Positions 8,817 through 16,526 of a DNA stretch of 64,000 bases are shown one piece after another. Location: contig NZ_AFXZ01000013.1 in the NCBI RefSeq assembly GCF_000224335.1, positions 1 to 64,000 of the forward strand, written 5' to 3'. The notes beneath the pieces are model-generated. The model saw only the letters and a program-made list of their open reading frames with translations. It was not told the origin of the DNA and did not search any database. The DNA comes from Bizionia argentinensis JUB59 (GTDB taxonomy: Bacteria; Bacteroidota; Bacteroidia; Flavobacteriales; Flavobacteriaceae). A program made the translations under genes and the position numbers. Each line of letters starts with the position of its first letter. The stretch's first letter is position 1.

Positions 8817-9746
8817 TTAAAATCCTTTTTTTAATCGGTTCAACGACGCATTTAACTCATAGCCCATTAATAAAATATTACTGTTTAGCCATAGGTAAAA
8901 TAGCAAAATTAAAAGTGCGCCAATAGAACCGTAAAGCTCGTTATATTGGGAGAAATTAGTAATGTAAATCCCAAATAAATACGAGGTTAAAATTATTAAA
9001 AACGTTGTAAATAAAGCGCCAACTGAAAAGAACCGTGAGGCTTTCCCTTCCCGAGTTCCAAAATAATATAAAGTGGCAATTGCCATATAAATCATGGTTA
9101 CAAAAAATACATATTTAACAATAGGAATCCATATAAGTGTATTTTCTTTATCCATATACCCATAGGTTTCTAGATTTCCAATAATATAAATTTGAAAATA
9201 CCCAAAAAAGGCTACAGTAAGGATAGATAGAAAAGCTAAAATTAAAGCTACACCTAAAGCATACAGATATTGTTTAACAATATTTCGCGATAATTGCTCA
9301 TGATATGAACTTTCAAAACCTGCAAAAACAGCACTAATTCCATTTGCCATTAAGGCTATAGAAACTAAAAAAACAGACGATAATAATCCGCCACGTTCTG
9401 AACTATCTATATTTTCAAAAATATTAGCGAAGAAAAAATCGGAAGTACTTGGGGGTAAAAATGAGTTTAGAAAGCGCTGAAATTCTATTTTAAAATCGTC
9501 AATCGGAATATAAGGGATAACAATTAATACAAATAGTAAAAAAGGAAAAATAGCCGTAAAAAAGTTAAATGCTATAGCGCTCGCTCGTGTGGTTAAAGCA
9601 CCTCTAGCGATTCCAATGGTATAAAGCTCAAGTAAATCATACAAAGACAAGCCTTCCAGGCCAGGCAACTTAATTTTCTTTAAAAACTTGACTACCACGT
9701 TGACAACGGGAATTTTAGCCAATTTTTCTTCTACAGGTTGCGACAT
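8817..9746 (-). CDS. YihY/BrkB family integral membrane protein
   Basis: Inner-membrane protein of the YihY (formerly RNase BN-like, BrkB) family, whose exact function is not settled. About six hydrophobic segments are visible across 309 residues, with the family hallmarks TRASAIAFNFFTAIFPFLLF near residue 60 and IGALLILLFYLWLNSNILLMG near the C-terminus (both within the YihY core), and NAS at the end. It sits between nadC and priA on the same strand, with 38 bases to nadC. The old ribonuclease annotation should not be used. Confidence 0.92.
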   Translation of the reverse strand: MSQPVEEKLAKIPVVNVVVKFLKKIKLPGLEGLSLYDLLELYTIGIARGALTTRASAIAFNFFTAIFPFLLFVLIVIPYIPIDDFKIEFQRFLNSFLPPSTSDFFFANIFENIDSSERGGLLSSVFLVSIALMANGISAVFAGFESSYHEQLSRNIVKQYLYALGVALILAFLSILTVAFFGYFQIYIIGNLETYGYMDKENTLIWIPIVKYVFFVTMIYMAIATLYYFGTREGKASRFFSVGALFTTFLIILTSYLFGIYITNFSQYNELYGSIGALLILLFYLWLNSNILLMGYELNASLNRLKKGF

Positions 9747-9784
9747 GAATCTTTTTTAATTTATTTTAAGGTTTCTAAAAGCTT

Positions 9785-10642
9785 TTAAATTGCTTTCAAA
9801 CTTAAATCCATATTATAAACGGAATGTGTTAAGGCACCTGATGAAATATAATCCACGCCACATTCGGCATAGTTTCTAATAGTTTCTTCTGTAATACCGC
9901 CAGAACTTTCTGTTAAACATTGATTGCCAATTAAAGAAACGGCTTTTTTAGTGTCTTCGTAATTAAAATTATCTATTAGAATTCTATAAACACCTTCTGT
10001 TTTAAGAATCTCTTTAATTTCATCTAGATTTCTAGCCTCCACGATTATTTCTAAATCGCGATTTGTATCCTTTAAATATTGCTTTGTTTTTTCAATTGCT
10101 TTTGTAATACCACCAGCAAAATCTATGTGATTGTCTTTAAGCATAATCATATCATACAATGCAAATCTATGATTTTCACCACCACCTATTTTAACCGCCC
10201 ATTTTTCCAAAGCGCGAATACCTGGCGTTGTTTTTCGCGTGTCTAACACCTTGGTTCCTGTACCTTCTAATAAATTTACAAACTCTTTGGTTTTAGTGGC
10301 AATGGCACTCATACGCTGCATAGCATTTAGCACCAATCGTTCTGCTTTTAAAATTGATTGCGAAGAACCTTCGACATAAAAAACAATATCCCCATATTTA
10401 ACAGGTTTGCCGTCTGCAATCAATGTTTCCACTTTTAAATCTTTATCGATATAGGCAAATACTTTTTTAGCCAATTCTACACCGGCTATAATACCCTCAT
10501 CTTTTACTAAAAGTTTTGCTTTTCCATTAGCATCTGCAGGAATACAAGCCAATGAACTGTGATCGCCATCACCAACATCTTCACGAATAGCATTAACAAT
10601 AATTAATTCTACTTCTTTATTAAATTGATCTTGAGTTATCAT
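9785..10642 (-). CDS. nadC: Nicotinate-nucleotide pyrophosphorylase (carboxylating)
   Basis: Converts quinolinate and PRPP to nicotinate mononucleotide, CO2 and pyrophosphate in de novo NAD synthesis. The 285-residue sequence has the N-terminal DVGDGDHSS motif, the substrate-binding stretch VLDTRKTTPGIRALEKWAV, GGGENHRFALYDMIMLKDNHI, and the C-terminal ESSGGITEETIRNYAECGVD and YISSGALTHS motifs. Length is typical. It leads a possible nadC-brkB-priA operon. No nadA or nadB is in this window. Confidence 0.97.
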   Translation of the reverse strand: MITQDQFNKEVELIIVNAIREDVGDGDHSSLACIPADANGKAKLLVKDEGIIAGVELAKKVFAYIDKDLKVETLIADGKPVKYGDIVFYVEGSSQSILKAERLVLNAMQRMSAIATKTKEFVNLLEGTGTKVLDTRKTTPGIRALEKWAVKIGGGENHRFALYDMIMLKDNHIDFAGGITKAIEKTKQYLKDTNRDLEIIVEARNLDEIKEILKTEGVYRILIDNFNYEDTKKAVSLIGNQCLTESSGGITEETIRNYAECGVDYISSGALTHSVYNMDLSLKAI

Positions 10643-10896
10643 GATTTTACTGTTTTAGACACTACGAAAATATAGCATTTTTAATTAAATTATCTCTATC
10701 AACTGGAAAAAAAGAAAATAGGTTTTTCTAATCAGTTTTAAAGATGGTTTTTTCATCTTTCCTTTACCATTACGAATTACCAATTACCTTATTTATTAAT
10801 TTCAAAAAGAACAGTTAAAACGCTATATTTTAAAGAGAAACAAATAGAGCTTTCATACAATCCTTAATTTTAGTTTAAAAATATTCAGAAAAGATA

Positions 10897-10904
10897 TAAA
10901 TTTG
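10897..10904 (+). promoter_or_regulatory. -7 box immediately upstream of rlmH
   Basis: TAAATTTG is an exact TAnnTTTG element that ends only 3 bases before the preferred rlmH ATG. If it is used, transcription starts at or next to the start codon, giving a leaderless or nearly leaderless mRNA. Confidence 0.45.
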
Positions 10905-10907
10905 CAC

Positions 10908-11381
10908 ATGACCATTAAACTTCTTGCCATAGGCAAAACCGATAATAAACAACTGCAAGCGTTAATTGACGATTATCAAAAGCGGTTGTCGCATTATATT
11001 AAGTTTGAATTTGAAATCATTCCAGATTTAAAAAAGGTAAAAAACTTAAGCGAAACACAACAGAAAGATAAAGAAGGTGAGCTTATATTAGCGAAACTAT
11101 CACCAACCGACACGCTTATTTTATTAGACGAGAATGGTAAACAATTGCATTCGGTAGGGTTTTCAGAATATATTCAGAAGTATATGAATTCTGGGATAAA
11201 GCAATTGGTATTTGTCATTGGTGGCCCATATGGTTTTTCGGAAGCTGTGTACCAAAAAGCACAAGGTAAAATGTCCTTATCCAAAATGACATTTTCTCAC
11301 CAGATGATACGATTATTTATAGTTGAGCAGTTTTATCGTGCCTTTACTATTTTAAAAAACGAACCGTATCATCATCGGTAA
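10908..11381 (+). CDS. rlmH: 23S rRNA (pseudouridine1915-N3)-methyltransferase RlmH
   Basis: SPOUT-class methyltransferase that modifies pseudouridine 1915 of 23S rRNA in assembled ribosomes. The C-terminal trefoil-knot signature is clear: FVIGGPYGFSEAVY and KMSLSKMTFSHQMIRL, ending RAFTILKNEPYHH. I chose the ATG at 10908 over the in-frame TTG at 10902, because the TTG is part of the putative -7 box and the ATG gives MTIKLLAIGKTD and 157 residues, the usual length. It converges on the hibernation-factor gene, whose stop is 10 bases away. Confidence 0.96.
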   Translation: MTIKLLAIGKTDNKQLQALIDDYQKRLSHYIKFEFEIIPDLKKVKNLSETQQKDKEGELILAKLSPTDTLILLDENGKQLHSVGFSEYIQKYMNSGIKQLVFVIGGPYGFSEAVYQKAQGKMSLSKMTFSHQMIRLFIVEQFYRAFTILKNEPYHHR

Positions 11382-11390
11382 GATAATTGT

Positions 11391-11690
11391 TTATTTAGTA
11401 GACATCGCGTGTTTACGCTTTTTAAGCTGAACCTCTAAATCGCTAATGGTTTCTTTTACGGCAGCTTCAAAATTTTTCTCATCTGAAATAGCATAAATTC
11501 GTGGCCCTGGCATACTTAATTCCATGCTACATATAAAACCATCTTCTTTAGTACCTGGGCCTTTTTTAAACTGAACATCACAGTTAATTAACCATTCGTA
11601 TTTTTTTATTAAAGATTGTAATTTATCTTGAGTAAAAGCTGTTAAAGACTCGCTCGTATCTAGGTTTACGTATTGAAAATTTATTGTCAT
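11391..11690 (-). CDS. Ribosome hibernation-promoting factor, short form (HPF/RaiA family)
   Basis: Binds the 30S decoding region to inactivate ribosomes in stationary phase. The 99-residue product has the HPF/YfiA fold signature: NFQYVNLDTSESLTAFTQDK, a central CSMELSMPGPRIYA strand pair, and the ISDEKNFEAAVKETISDLEVQL helix that is characteristic of the family (quoted in parts). There is no long C-terminal domain, so it is the short form. A -7 box (TATATTTG) lies about 30 bases upstream on the minus strand. Confidence 0.93.
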   Translation of the reverse strand: MTINFQYVNLDTSESLTAFTQDKLQSLIKKYEWLINCDVQFKKGPGTKEDGFICSMELSMPGPRIYAISDEKNFEAAVKETISDLEVQLKKRKHAMSTK

Positions 11691-11719
11691 AAGTTAGAGT
11701 GTTTATTGTTATTAAAATA

Positions 11720-11727
11720 CAAATATA
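11720..11727 (-). promoter_or_regulatory. -7 box of the hibernation-factor gene
   Basis: On the minus strand the sequence is TATATTTG, an exact TAnnTTTG match. It is about 30 bases upstream of the ATG at 11690. Confidence 0.5.
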
Positions 11728-11850
11728 ATAGCTTAATATATTTTTAAAAATGATTTTCATCATAGTTTTAAATATTAAGCATAATTACACCTTAAAAGTA
11801 TCAAATTTTCAGAGTTTAAAAGAGACTTTATAAAAGGATTAACTATTTTT

Positions 11851-12837
11851 CTATTTTCTAGAACCCAATTTATAGCCAAATGCTAATTTAGCTTTACTTA
11901 AACTAAAAAGCTGCGTGTTGTCAAAATCTAAACTCGTTGAATACGCACTACCATTATATATTAAACTAATATAATACCGTTTCACATTGTAGAATAAGGC
12001 AGCAGTATAATCTACTTTATAAAGGAATGGGTTTGAAGGTTTATAACTATCGTCCATAAGTTTTACCTTTTTATTCATTACAGCAATCCCTGGCATAACA
12101 TTAACCGAGGCAACAAAATTATGTGGTAGCATAAAAGCGGATAAGAATCCCCCCATAACACCAACGCCATTTGAGCTATACTTTTTTATGTTTGCTTGTT
12201 CATTATAGTTAAAAGCGCCTTGCTCGGTTAATATCGTGCTTTTTCCTGAAAAATAGTCGAAAACTGCAAATCCCCCTATACCTCCAGTAATATAAATATC
12301 TTTATTTTTTTGTGCTAAACCTGCTTTTAGTAATGAGAATGAAAATTCAATTTCCGATAAGGTGTATAGATAATTAATACCCACTGTTGCCGACTTAATA
12401 TCGCCTCGAAATATGGTAGGTTCGTCATAATTATTTCTAACATTATAACCTTTATAGGTCTGAACATACAGATTAACAAAATGATTTTTTCCAATAATCG
12501 TCGTACCTTGCAAATCAAATCGACTGGTAATTTCGTCCTTATTAGTTTTAAGATTAAAAGCTACATCTACTAAAATTTTCCGACTCGCAAAACCCACTCC
12601 AACACCAAATGGATTATTAGGAGTAAATCTTGTTTTTGAATCATCATCTCTAACGGTAAATCGCTTCACTTTATAATTTGAAAAAATTCTTAACGAATAA
12701 TTATCTATGTCATGATCGATAAATAAACTGTCCACAACTTTAACAACTCCTAAAGAATCGACATCTTTCAAAATTTGAGACTGCATAGAATAACCACTCA
12801 AAAAACAAACACTAAAAAGAAGAAGTGTGATTCTCAT
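11851..12837 (-). CDS. Outer-membrane beta-barrel-like protein of unknown function
   Basis: Secreted protein with a signal peptide (MRITLLLFSVCFLSGYSMQSQ). The open frame begins at a TTG at 12846, but the ATG at 12837 starts right at the signal peptide and is preferred, giving 328 residues. The mature part shows alternating aromatic and hydrophobic strands (FGVGVGFASRKILVDVAFNL, YITGGIGGFAVFDYF, FLYKVDYTAALFYN) and ends in LAFGYKLG, all consistent with a transmembrane barrel. It resembles the DUF6268-type outer-membrane proteins of Bacteroidota, but I am not sure. Divergent from the rdgB-like gene. Confidence 0.75.
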   Translation of the reverse strand: MRITLLLFSVCFLSGYSMQSQILKDVDSLGVVKVVDSLFIDHDIDNYSLRIFSNYKVKRFTVRDDDSKTRFTPNNPFGVGVGFASRKILVDVAFNLKTNKDEITSRFDLQGTTIIGKNHFVNLYVQTYKGYNVRNNYDEPTIFRGDIKSATVGINYLYTLSEIEFSFSLLKAGLAQKNKDIYITGGIGGFAVFDYFSGKSTILTEQGAFNYNEQANIKKYSSNGVGVMGGFLSAFMLPHNFVASVNVMPGIAVMNKKVKLMDDSYKPSNPFLYKVDYTAALFYNVKRYYISLIYNGSAYSTSLDFDNTQLFSLSKAKLAFGYKLGSRK

Positions 12838-12874
12838 AAAGATCAATTTGTTTACCTGTCTCCAGATTTTAAAT

Positions 12875-12882
12875 TATATTTG
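12875..12882 (+). promoter_or_regulatory. -7 box of the RdgB/HAM1 gene
   Basis: TATATTTG matches TAnnTTTG. A TTTG lies 24 bases upstream (12847-12850), at slightly long but possible -33 spacing. It would give a leader of about 25 bases. Confidence 0.5.
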
Positions 12883-12914
12883 TAATGAGATAAAAATACA
12901 TTAAAAATTATAAA

Positions 12915-13490
12915 ATGCAACTCGTTTTCGCCACAAACAATTCAAATAAAATAAAAGAAGTTCAGCAATTAATCCCTGACCATATTACGTTATTGAGCCT
13001 TAAAGATATAGGTTGCCATGTGGATATTCCTGAAACACAAAATACGATAGAAGGTAATGCTATTCAAAAAGTAAATTATATAATAGAACATTATGGCTAT
13101 AGTTGTTTTGCGGATGATACTGGATTAGAAGTTAATGCTTTAAATGGTGAGCCAGGCGTTTATTCAGCACGATATGCTGGAGCGCAGCGAAACGCAGATG
13201 ATAATATGAATAAACTTATAAAGAGTTTAGAAAACAATGAAGACCGTAGGGCTCAATTTAAAACGGTTGTTGCTTTACATTTAAACGGTAAATTAAAAAC
13301 ATTTACTGGCATTTGTAAAGGCACAATAACAGAAACAAAATCAGGAACCGATGGCTTTGGCTACGACCCTATTTTCAAGCCGGAAGGTTACACCAAGACT
13401 TTTGCTGAAATATTAATGGAGGAGAAAAACCAAATTGGACATCGCGGAAAAGCCGTTAAGCAATTGGTGGAATATTTAAACACACTATAA
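12915..13490 (+). CDS. rdgB: RdgB/HAM1 family non-canonical purine NTP pyrophosphatase
   Basis: House-cleaning enzyme that hydrolyses ITP, dITP and XTP to monophosphates and keeps inosine out of nucleic acids. The 191-residue protein has the N-terminal FATNNSNKIKEVQQL motif, the catalytic region CFADDTGLEVNALNGEPGVYSARYAG (named here by its ADDTGLEV core), GTDGFGYDPIF, and the C-terminal ISHR-like segment NQIGHRGKAV. Length and order of motifs are those of the family. The gene has its own promoter box and no obvious operon partner. Confidence 0.96.
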   Translation: MQLVFATNNSNKIKEVQQLIPDHITLLSLKDIGCHVDIPETQNTIEGNAIQKVNYIIEHYGYSCFADDTGLEVNALNGEPGVYSARYAGAQRNADDNMNKLIKSLENNEDRRAQFKTVVALHLNGKLKTFTGICKGTITETKSGTDGFGYDPIFKPEGYTKTFAEILMEEKNQIGHRGKAVKQLVEYLNTL

Positions 13491-13586
13491 AAGACAATTA
13501 TAATCTAACAGAGCATTTAGCTGATTTTTAATTTAGGGCCTTTTCAGGCATTTAAAACTACTCTGCCAAATTTAAATCTAACACCA

Positions 13587-14102
13587 ATGACTTATAAAGT
13601 AGTATACTCAACTATTACGGGAAACACAAAAATCCTTGCAACAGCGATAAAAGAGACATTAAGCAAAAAGTTTTGCACATATTTTGGTGAAGTAAGCGAA
13701 AGTAAAAATGATAAAGCGGATGTTATATTTATCGGTTTCTGCGTACATGAGGGTTCTTGCACGGACGACATAAAACAGTATTTAAAAACTTTAAAAGATG
13801 AAAACATTGCAATTTTTGGTACGGCCGGTTTTGGGGGTTCTGAAAGTTATAATAAAACTATATTAGATACTGTAAAAACATATATTTCAGAATCAAATAA
13901 CATTCTAGGAAGCTTTATGTGTCAAGGAAAAATGACCAAAAACGTTTCAGAGAATTATATTAGTACACTTAAAACGGAACCTGGAAATACGGAAATTACA
14001 GATATGATTAATAATTATCATAACGCTCTTTCTCATCCTGATGAAAATGACATCATTGCCGTTCAATTTTTCGCAAACAAGATATTTAGTCAAATCCTAT
14101 AA
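13587..14102 (+). CDS. Flavodoxin-like domain protein
   Basis: The N-terminus YKVVYSTITGNTKILATAI carries the FMN phosphate-binding loop of flavodoxins (T/S-x-T-G-N-T). It is followed by the Rossmann-like strands VIFIGFCVHEGSC and IAIFGTAGFGGSE, which should contact the isoalloxazine ring. The protein has 171 residues and ends in a helical tail (HPDENDIIAVQFFANKIF). Such flavodoxins are commonest in anaerobes. The bilirubin-reductase partner BilS is one relative with this layout, but there is no bilR here, so that link is only a possibility. It stands alone, and no partner reductase gene is adjacent. Confidence 0.85.
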   Translation: MTYKVVYSTITGNTKILATAIKETLSKKFCTYFGEVSESKNDKADVIFIGFCVHEGSCTDDIKQYLKTLKDENIAIFGTAGFGGSESYNKTILDTVKTYISESNNILGSFMCQGKMTKNVSENYISTLKTEPGNTEITDMINNYHNALSHPDENDIIAVQFFANKIFSQIL

Positions 14103-14275
14103 ATTCTCATAGTTTCGCTATCTTGAATTTTTAAATTTCTATTTACGAATTAAGACTAGCAATCATTATATTAAAATGCTTAAAACTTTCTCATTGACTT
14201 CCAGTTTTATAGAAGCAAAGAAATAAAAACCTTATTATTTAGGACGTAAAAACCTATAAGAAAAACTACAGCTTT

Positions 14276-15112
14276 ATGAAACTTAAAAAAATACTTATTG
14301 CATGTTTCCTCCTGATTTTTGTGAACCAGATTTACGCGCAAAATGATGTTGTAAAATATAAAAAAGAACCACTAGTCATTGGTGAACAAGTACATTTTGA
14401 TTCGCAAATCCTGAATGAAAACCGTATATTAAACATATATTTACCGTTAGACTACGGAAAAGATCCGTTACAAACATATCCCGTTATTTATCTACTAGAT
14501 GGCTCAATGGATGAGGATTTTATTCACATTACCGGCCTCGTTCAATTCGGATCATTTTCTTGGATTAATATGGTTCCCGAGTCTATAGTTGTAGGGATTT
14601 CTAATGTAGATCGGGAGAGAGATTTAACCTTCTCTTCTACTGATAAAGAAGATCAGGTAGAATACCCAACAACGGGGAAATCAGAAAATTTTATCCAATT
14701 TATTGAAAAAGAATTACAGCCATTTATCCAAAACAATTATAAAATATCAGACTCAAAAACCGTAATTGGACAGTCGCTTGGCGGTCTTTTAGCAACAGAA
14801 GTGTTATTTAAAAATCCAGAATTATTCGATAATTACATATTAATTAGCCCCAGTTTATGGTGGGGAAATGAAACCTTATTAACATATACTCCACGACCAT
14901 TCACATCAAAAAAAAGTGTTTTTATTGCTGTTGGAAATGAAGGCGATATCATGGAGCGATTGACTAAAGAATTATTTGATAAATTAAAGTCTTTACAGGA
15001 CGAAGATTCAACGATATATTATGAGTTTTTAGAAAATCAGACGCACGGTGACGCACTACATTTAGGGGTTTATCATGCTTTTGATAAGATATTTGGTAAA
15101 AAAGAAGACTAA
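14276..15112 (+). CDS. Secreted alpha/beta hydrolase of the esterase D / siderophore-esterase type
   Basis: Predicted periplasmic serine esterase. A signal peptide (KILIACFLLIFVNQIYAQ) is followed by a putative-esterase domain: RILNIYLPLDYG, YPVIYLLDGS, the nucleophile elbow GQSLGG (Ser in IGQSLGGLLATE), a late acid in VGNEGDIM and the catalytic His in NQTHGDAL. At 278 residues it matches the IroE/Fes-like and S-formylglutathione-hydrolase-like esterase family. The natural substrate cannot be told, because no siderophore genes are adjacent. It stands alone. Confidence 0.88.
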   Translation: MKLKKILIACFLLIFVNQIYAQNDVVKYKKEPLVIGEQVHFDSQILNENRILNIYLPLDYGKDPLQTYPVIYLLDGSMDEDFIHITGLVQFGSFSWINMVPESIVVGISNVDRERDLTFSSTDKEDQVEYPTTGKSENFIQFIEKELQPFIQNNYKISDSKTVIGQSLGGLLATEVLFKNPELFDNYILISPSLWWGNETLLTYTPRPFTSKKSVFIAVGNEGDIMERLTKELFDKLKSLQDEDSTIYYEFLENQTHGDALHLGVYHAFDKIFGKKED

Positions 15113-15356
15113 TTAAATAATGCGTAAAATATAACAATTACGATTAATTATTAGTTTATCTTTTTTTTTACAATTTAAGGTTGACTACAGGTTTTATTAT
15201 TTAAAGAATTTGCTCTCATTTCAAAAGTCATCAATTTGACTAAAAGGTAATTTGAAGTATTCGTAGGCCAATTTCATCAAAACATTATTATTAAAAACCT
15301 TTTTGTCTATTTGAAATTGTATTATAGGCTACATCATAGAACTTAATAAAAATTAA

Positions 15357-16133
15357 ATGTTTAGACATCAAGGCAAACAAAGAACTTTAAAACACAACTT
15401 ACGCATTGCTACTGTTTTATCTTTTGTAGCTGGTATTGTAAACGTTACCGGTTTTCTGGCTTTCAAGCAACTAACAACTAATGTAACCGGTCATTTTGCG
15501 CTTTTTATAACCGACGTTTCCGAGTTTGAATTTTGGAAAGGCACCATTTTTCTTATTTATATTTTCTCTTTTCTTTTTGGTTCATTTTCATCTAGTTTTT
15601 TAATTGAGAAATTTAGAGCCAGCAAACAATTAAATGTCTTTGTTTTACCCACAATAATTGAGTCGTTTATTTTAATATTTGTGGCACTTATTAGTAATGT
15701 AATTCAAATAACATATCCTGATCTCATAATTTGCTTACTTCTTTTTGCAATGGGTATGCAAAACTCATTTGTAACTAAAATTTCAGATGCTATTGTAAGA
15801 ACCACTCACTTAACAGGATTGTTTACAGATTTAGGTATTGAGCTTTCTCAACTATTTTTTCCAGCGACCCATAAAAACCGGGAAAAAATAAAAGAATCTA
15901 TTAAATTACATATTTATATTATTTGCTTTTTCTTTTTAGGTGGTATGCTAGGTGGCTTTCTTTACGCAAGAATGGGTATGAAATTAAATACTCTAATTTT
16001 TGGTGCTATAATTTTATTAATAAGCCTATTCTATGATGACATGAAGTTTAAGCTTATTAAAACAAAAAGGAAATACAGACAAAGAAGAAGGGTGAAACGA
16101 TCCAACTTAAAAAAAAGAATAATAAATGATTAA
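15357..16133 (+). CDS. DUF1275 (YoaK) family membrane protein
   Basis: Integral inner-membrane protein of the DUF1275/YoaK family, of unknown function. Six hydrophobic segments are visible over 258 residues. Family marks include TVLSFVAGIVNVTGFLAF with NVTGH just after it, and the central FAMGMQNSFVTKIS followed by VRTTHLTGLFTDLG. The C-terminal 30 residues are strongly basic (KTKRKYRQRRRVKRSNLKK), probably facing the cytoplasm, and are longer than usual. The gene is monocistronic by spacing. Confidence 0.9.
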   Translation: MFRHQGKQRTLKHNLRIATVLSFVAGIVNVTGFLAFKQLTTNVTGHFALFITDVSEFEFWKGTIFLIYIFSFLFGSFSSSFLIEKFRASKQLNVFVLPTIIESFILIFVALISNVIQITYPDLIICLLLFAMGMQNSFVTKISDAIVRTTHLTGLFTDLGIELSQLFFPATHKNREKIKESIKLHIYIICFFFLGGMLGGFLYARMGMKLNTLIFGAIILLISLFYDDMKFKLIKTKRKYRQRRRVKRSNLKKRIIND

Positions 16134-16526
16134 TTAATTTTATAGTTTTTAGAAAAGAATAAGTGTTCTTGCTATTAAAAATAGAGCTTAAACTCGCACC
16201 TCATAGACGGAAATAATAAAAAGAAAATTAATTATATACTCGAGTTTACTGTTTCTGTTAATAAAAAACAATATCTATTTAGCGCTATAATTACCCGAAA
16301 ATTCTTCACTGTAATCACTTCCTGAAAAATTAAATTGGAGATTATTACTTCAATAGGAATGAAAAACCAAAATAAAAATGTACCTTTGCACGAAATTTCA
16401 CAGAAACTAAAGTTCTGTTGAATAAAATCCTCAGGGTGAGGGTGTGTTACTGGAAGTTTAGGTTAAGTATGTCGATTCTCTTCTTTTGTAGCACTACAAA
16501 CATAATCGATTACTTACTAAACAAGA
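16134..16526 (+). other. Intergenic region with the leader of the DEAD-box helicase gene
   Basis: About 390 bases with no ORF. A -7 box (TACCTTTG) lies at 16381-16388, which predicts a leader of about 130 bases for the helicase mRNA. The leader includes a small hairpin, ACAGAA (16400-16405) with TTCTGT (16413-16418), at its very 5' end, then a G-rich stretch (CAGGGTGAGGGTGTG). Long structured leaders are common for cold-induced RNA helicase genes, but regulation is inferred, not seen. Confidence 0.5.
16381..16388 (+). promoter_or_regulatory. -7 box of the DEAD-box helicase gene
   Basis: TACCTTTG matches TAnnTTTG and is followed by C and A, as in strong Bacteroidota promoters. No good -33 box was found. 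Confidence 0.5.

Noticed and set aside
9746-9785. nadC and brkB-like genes considered as one fused gene
   Set aside because: A 38-base gap with a stop and a separate ATG lies between them.
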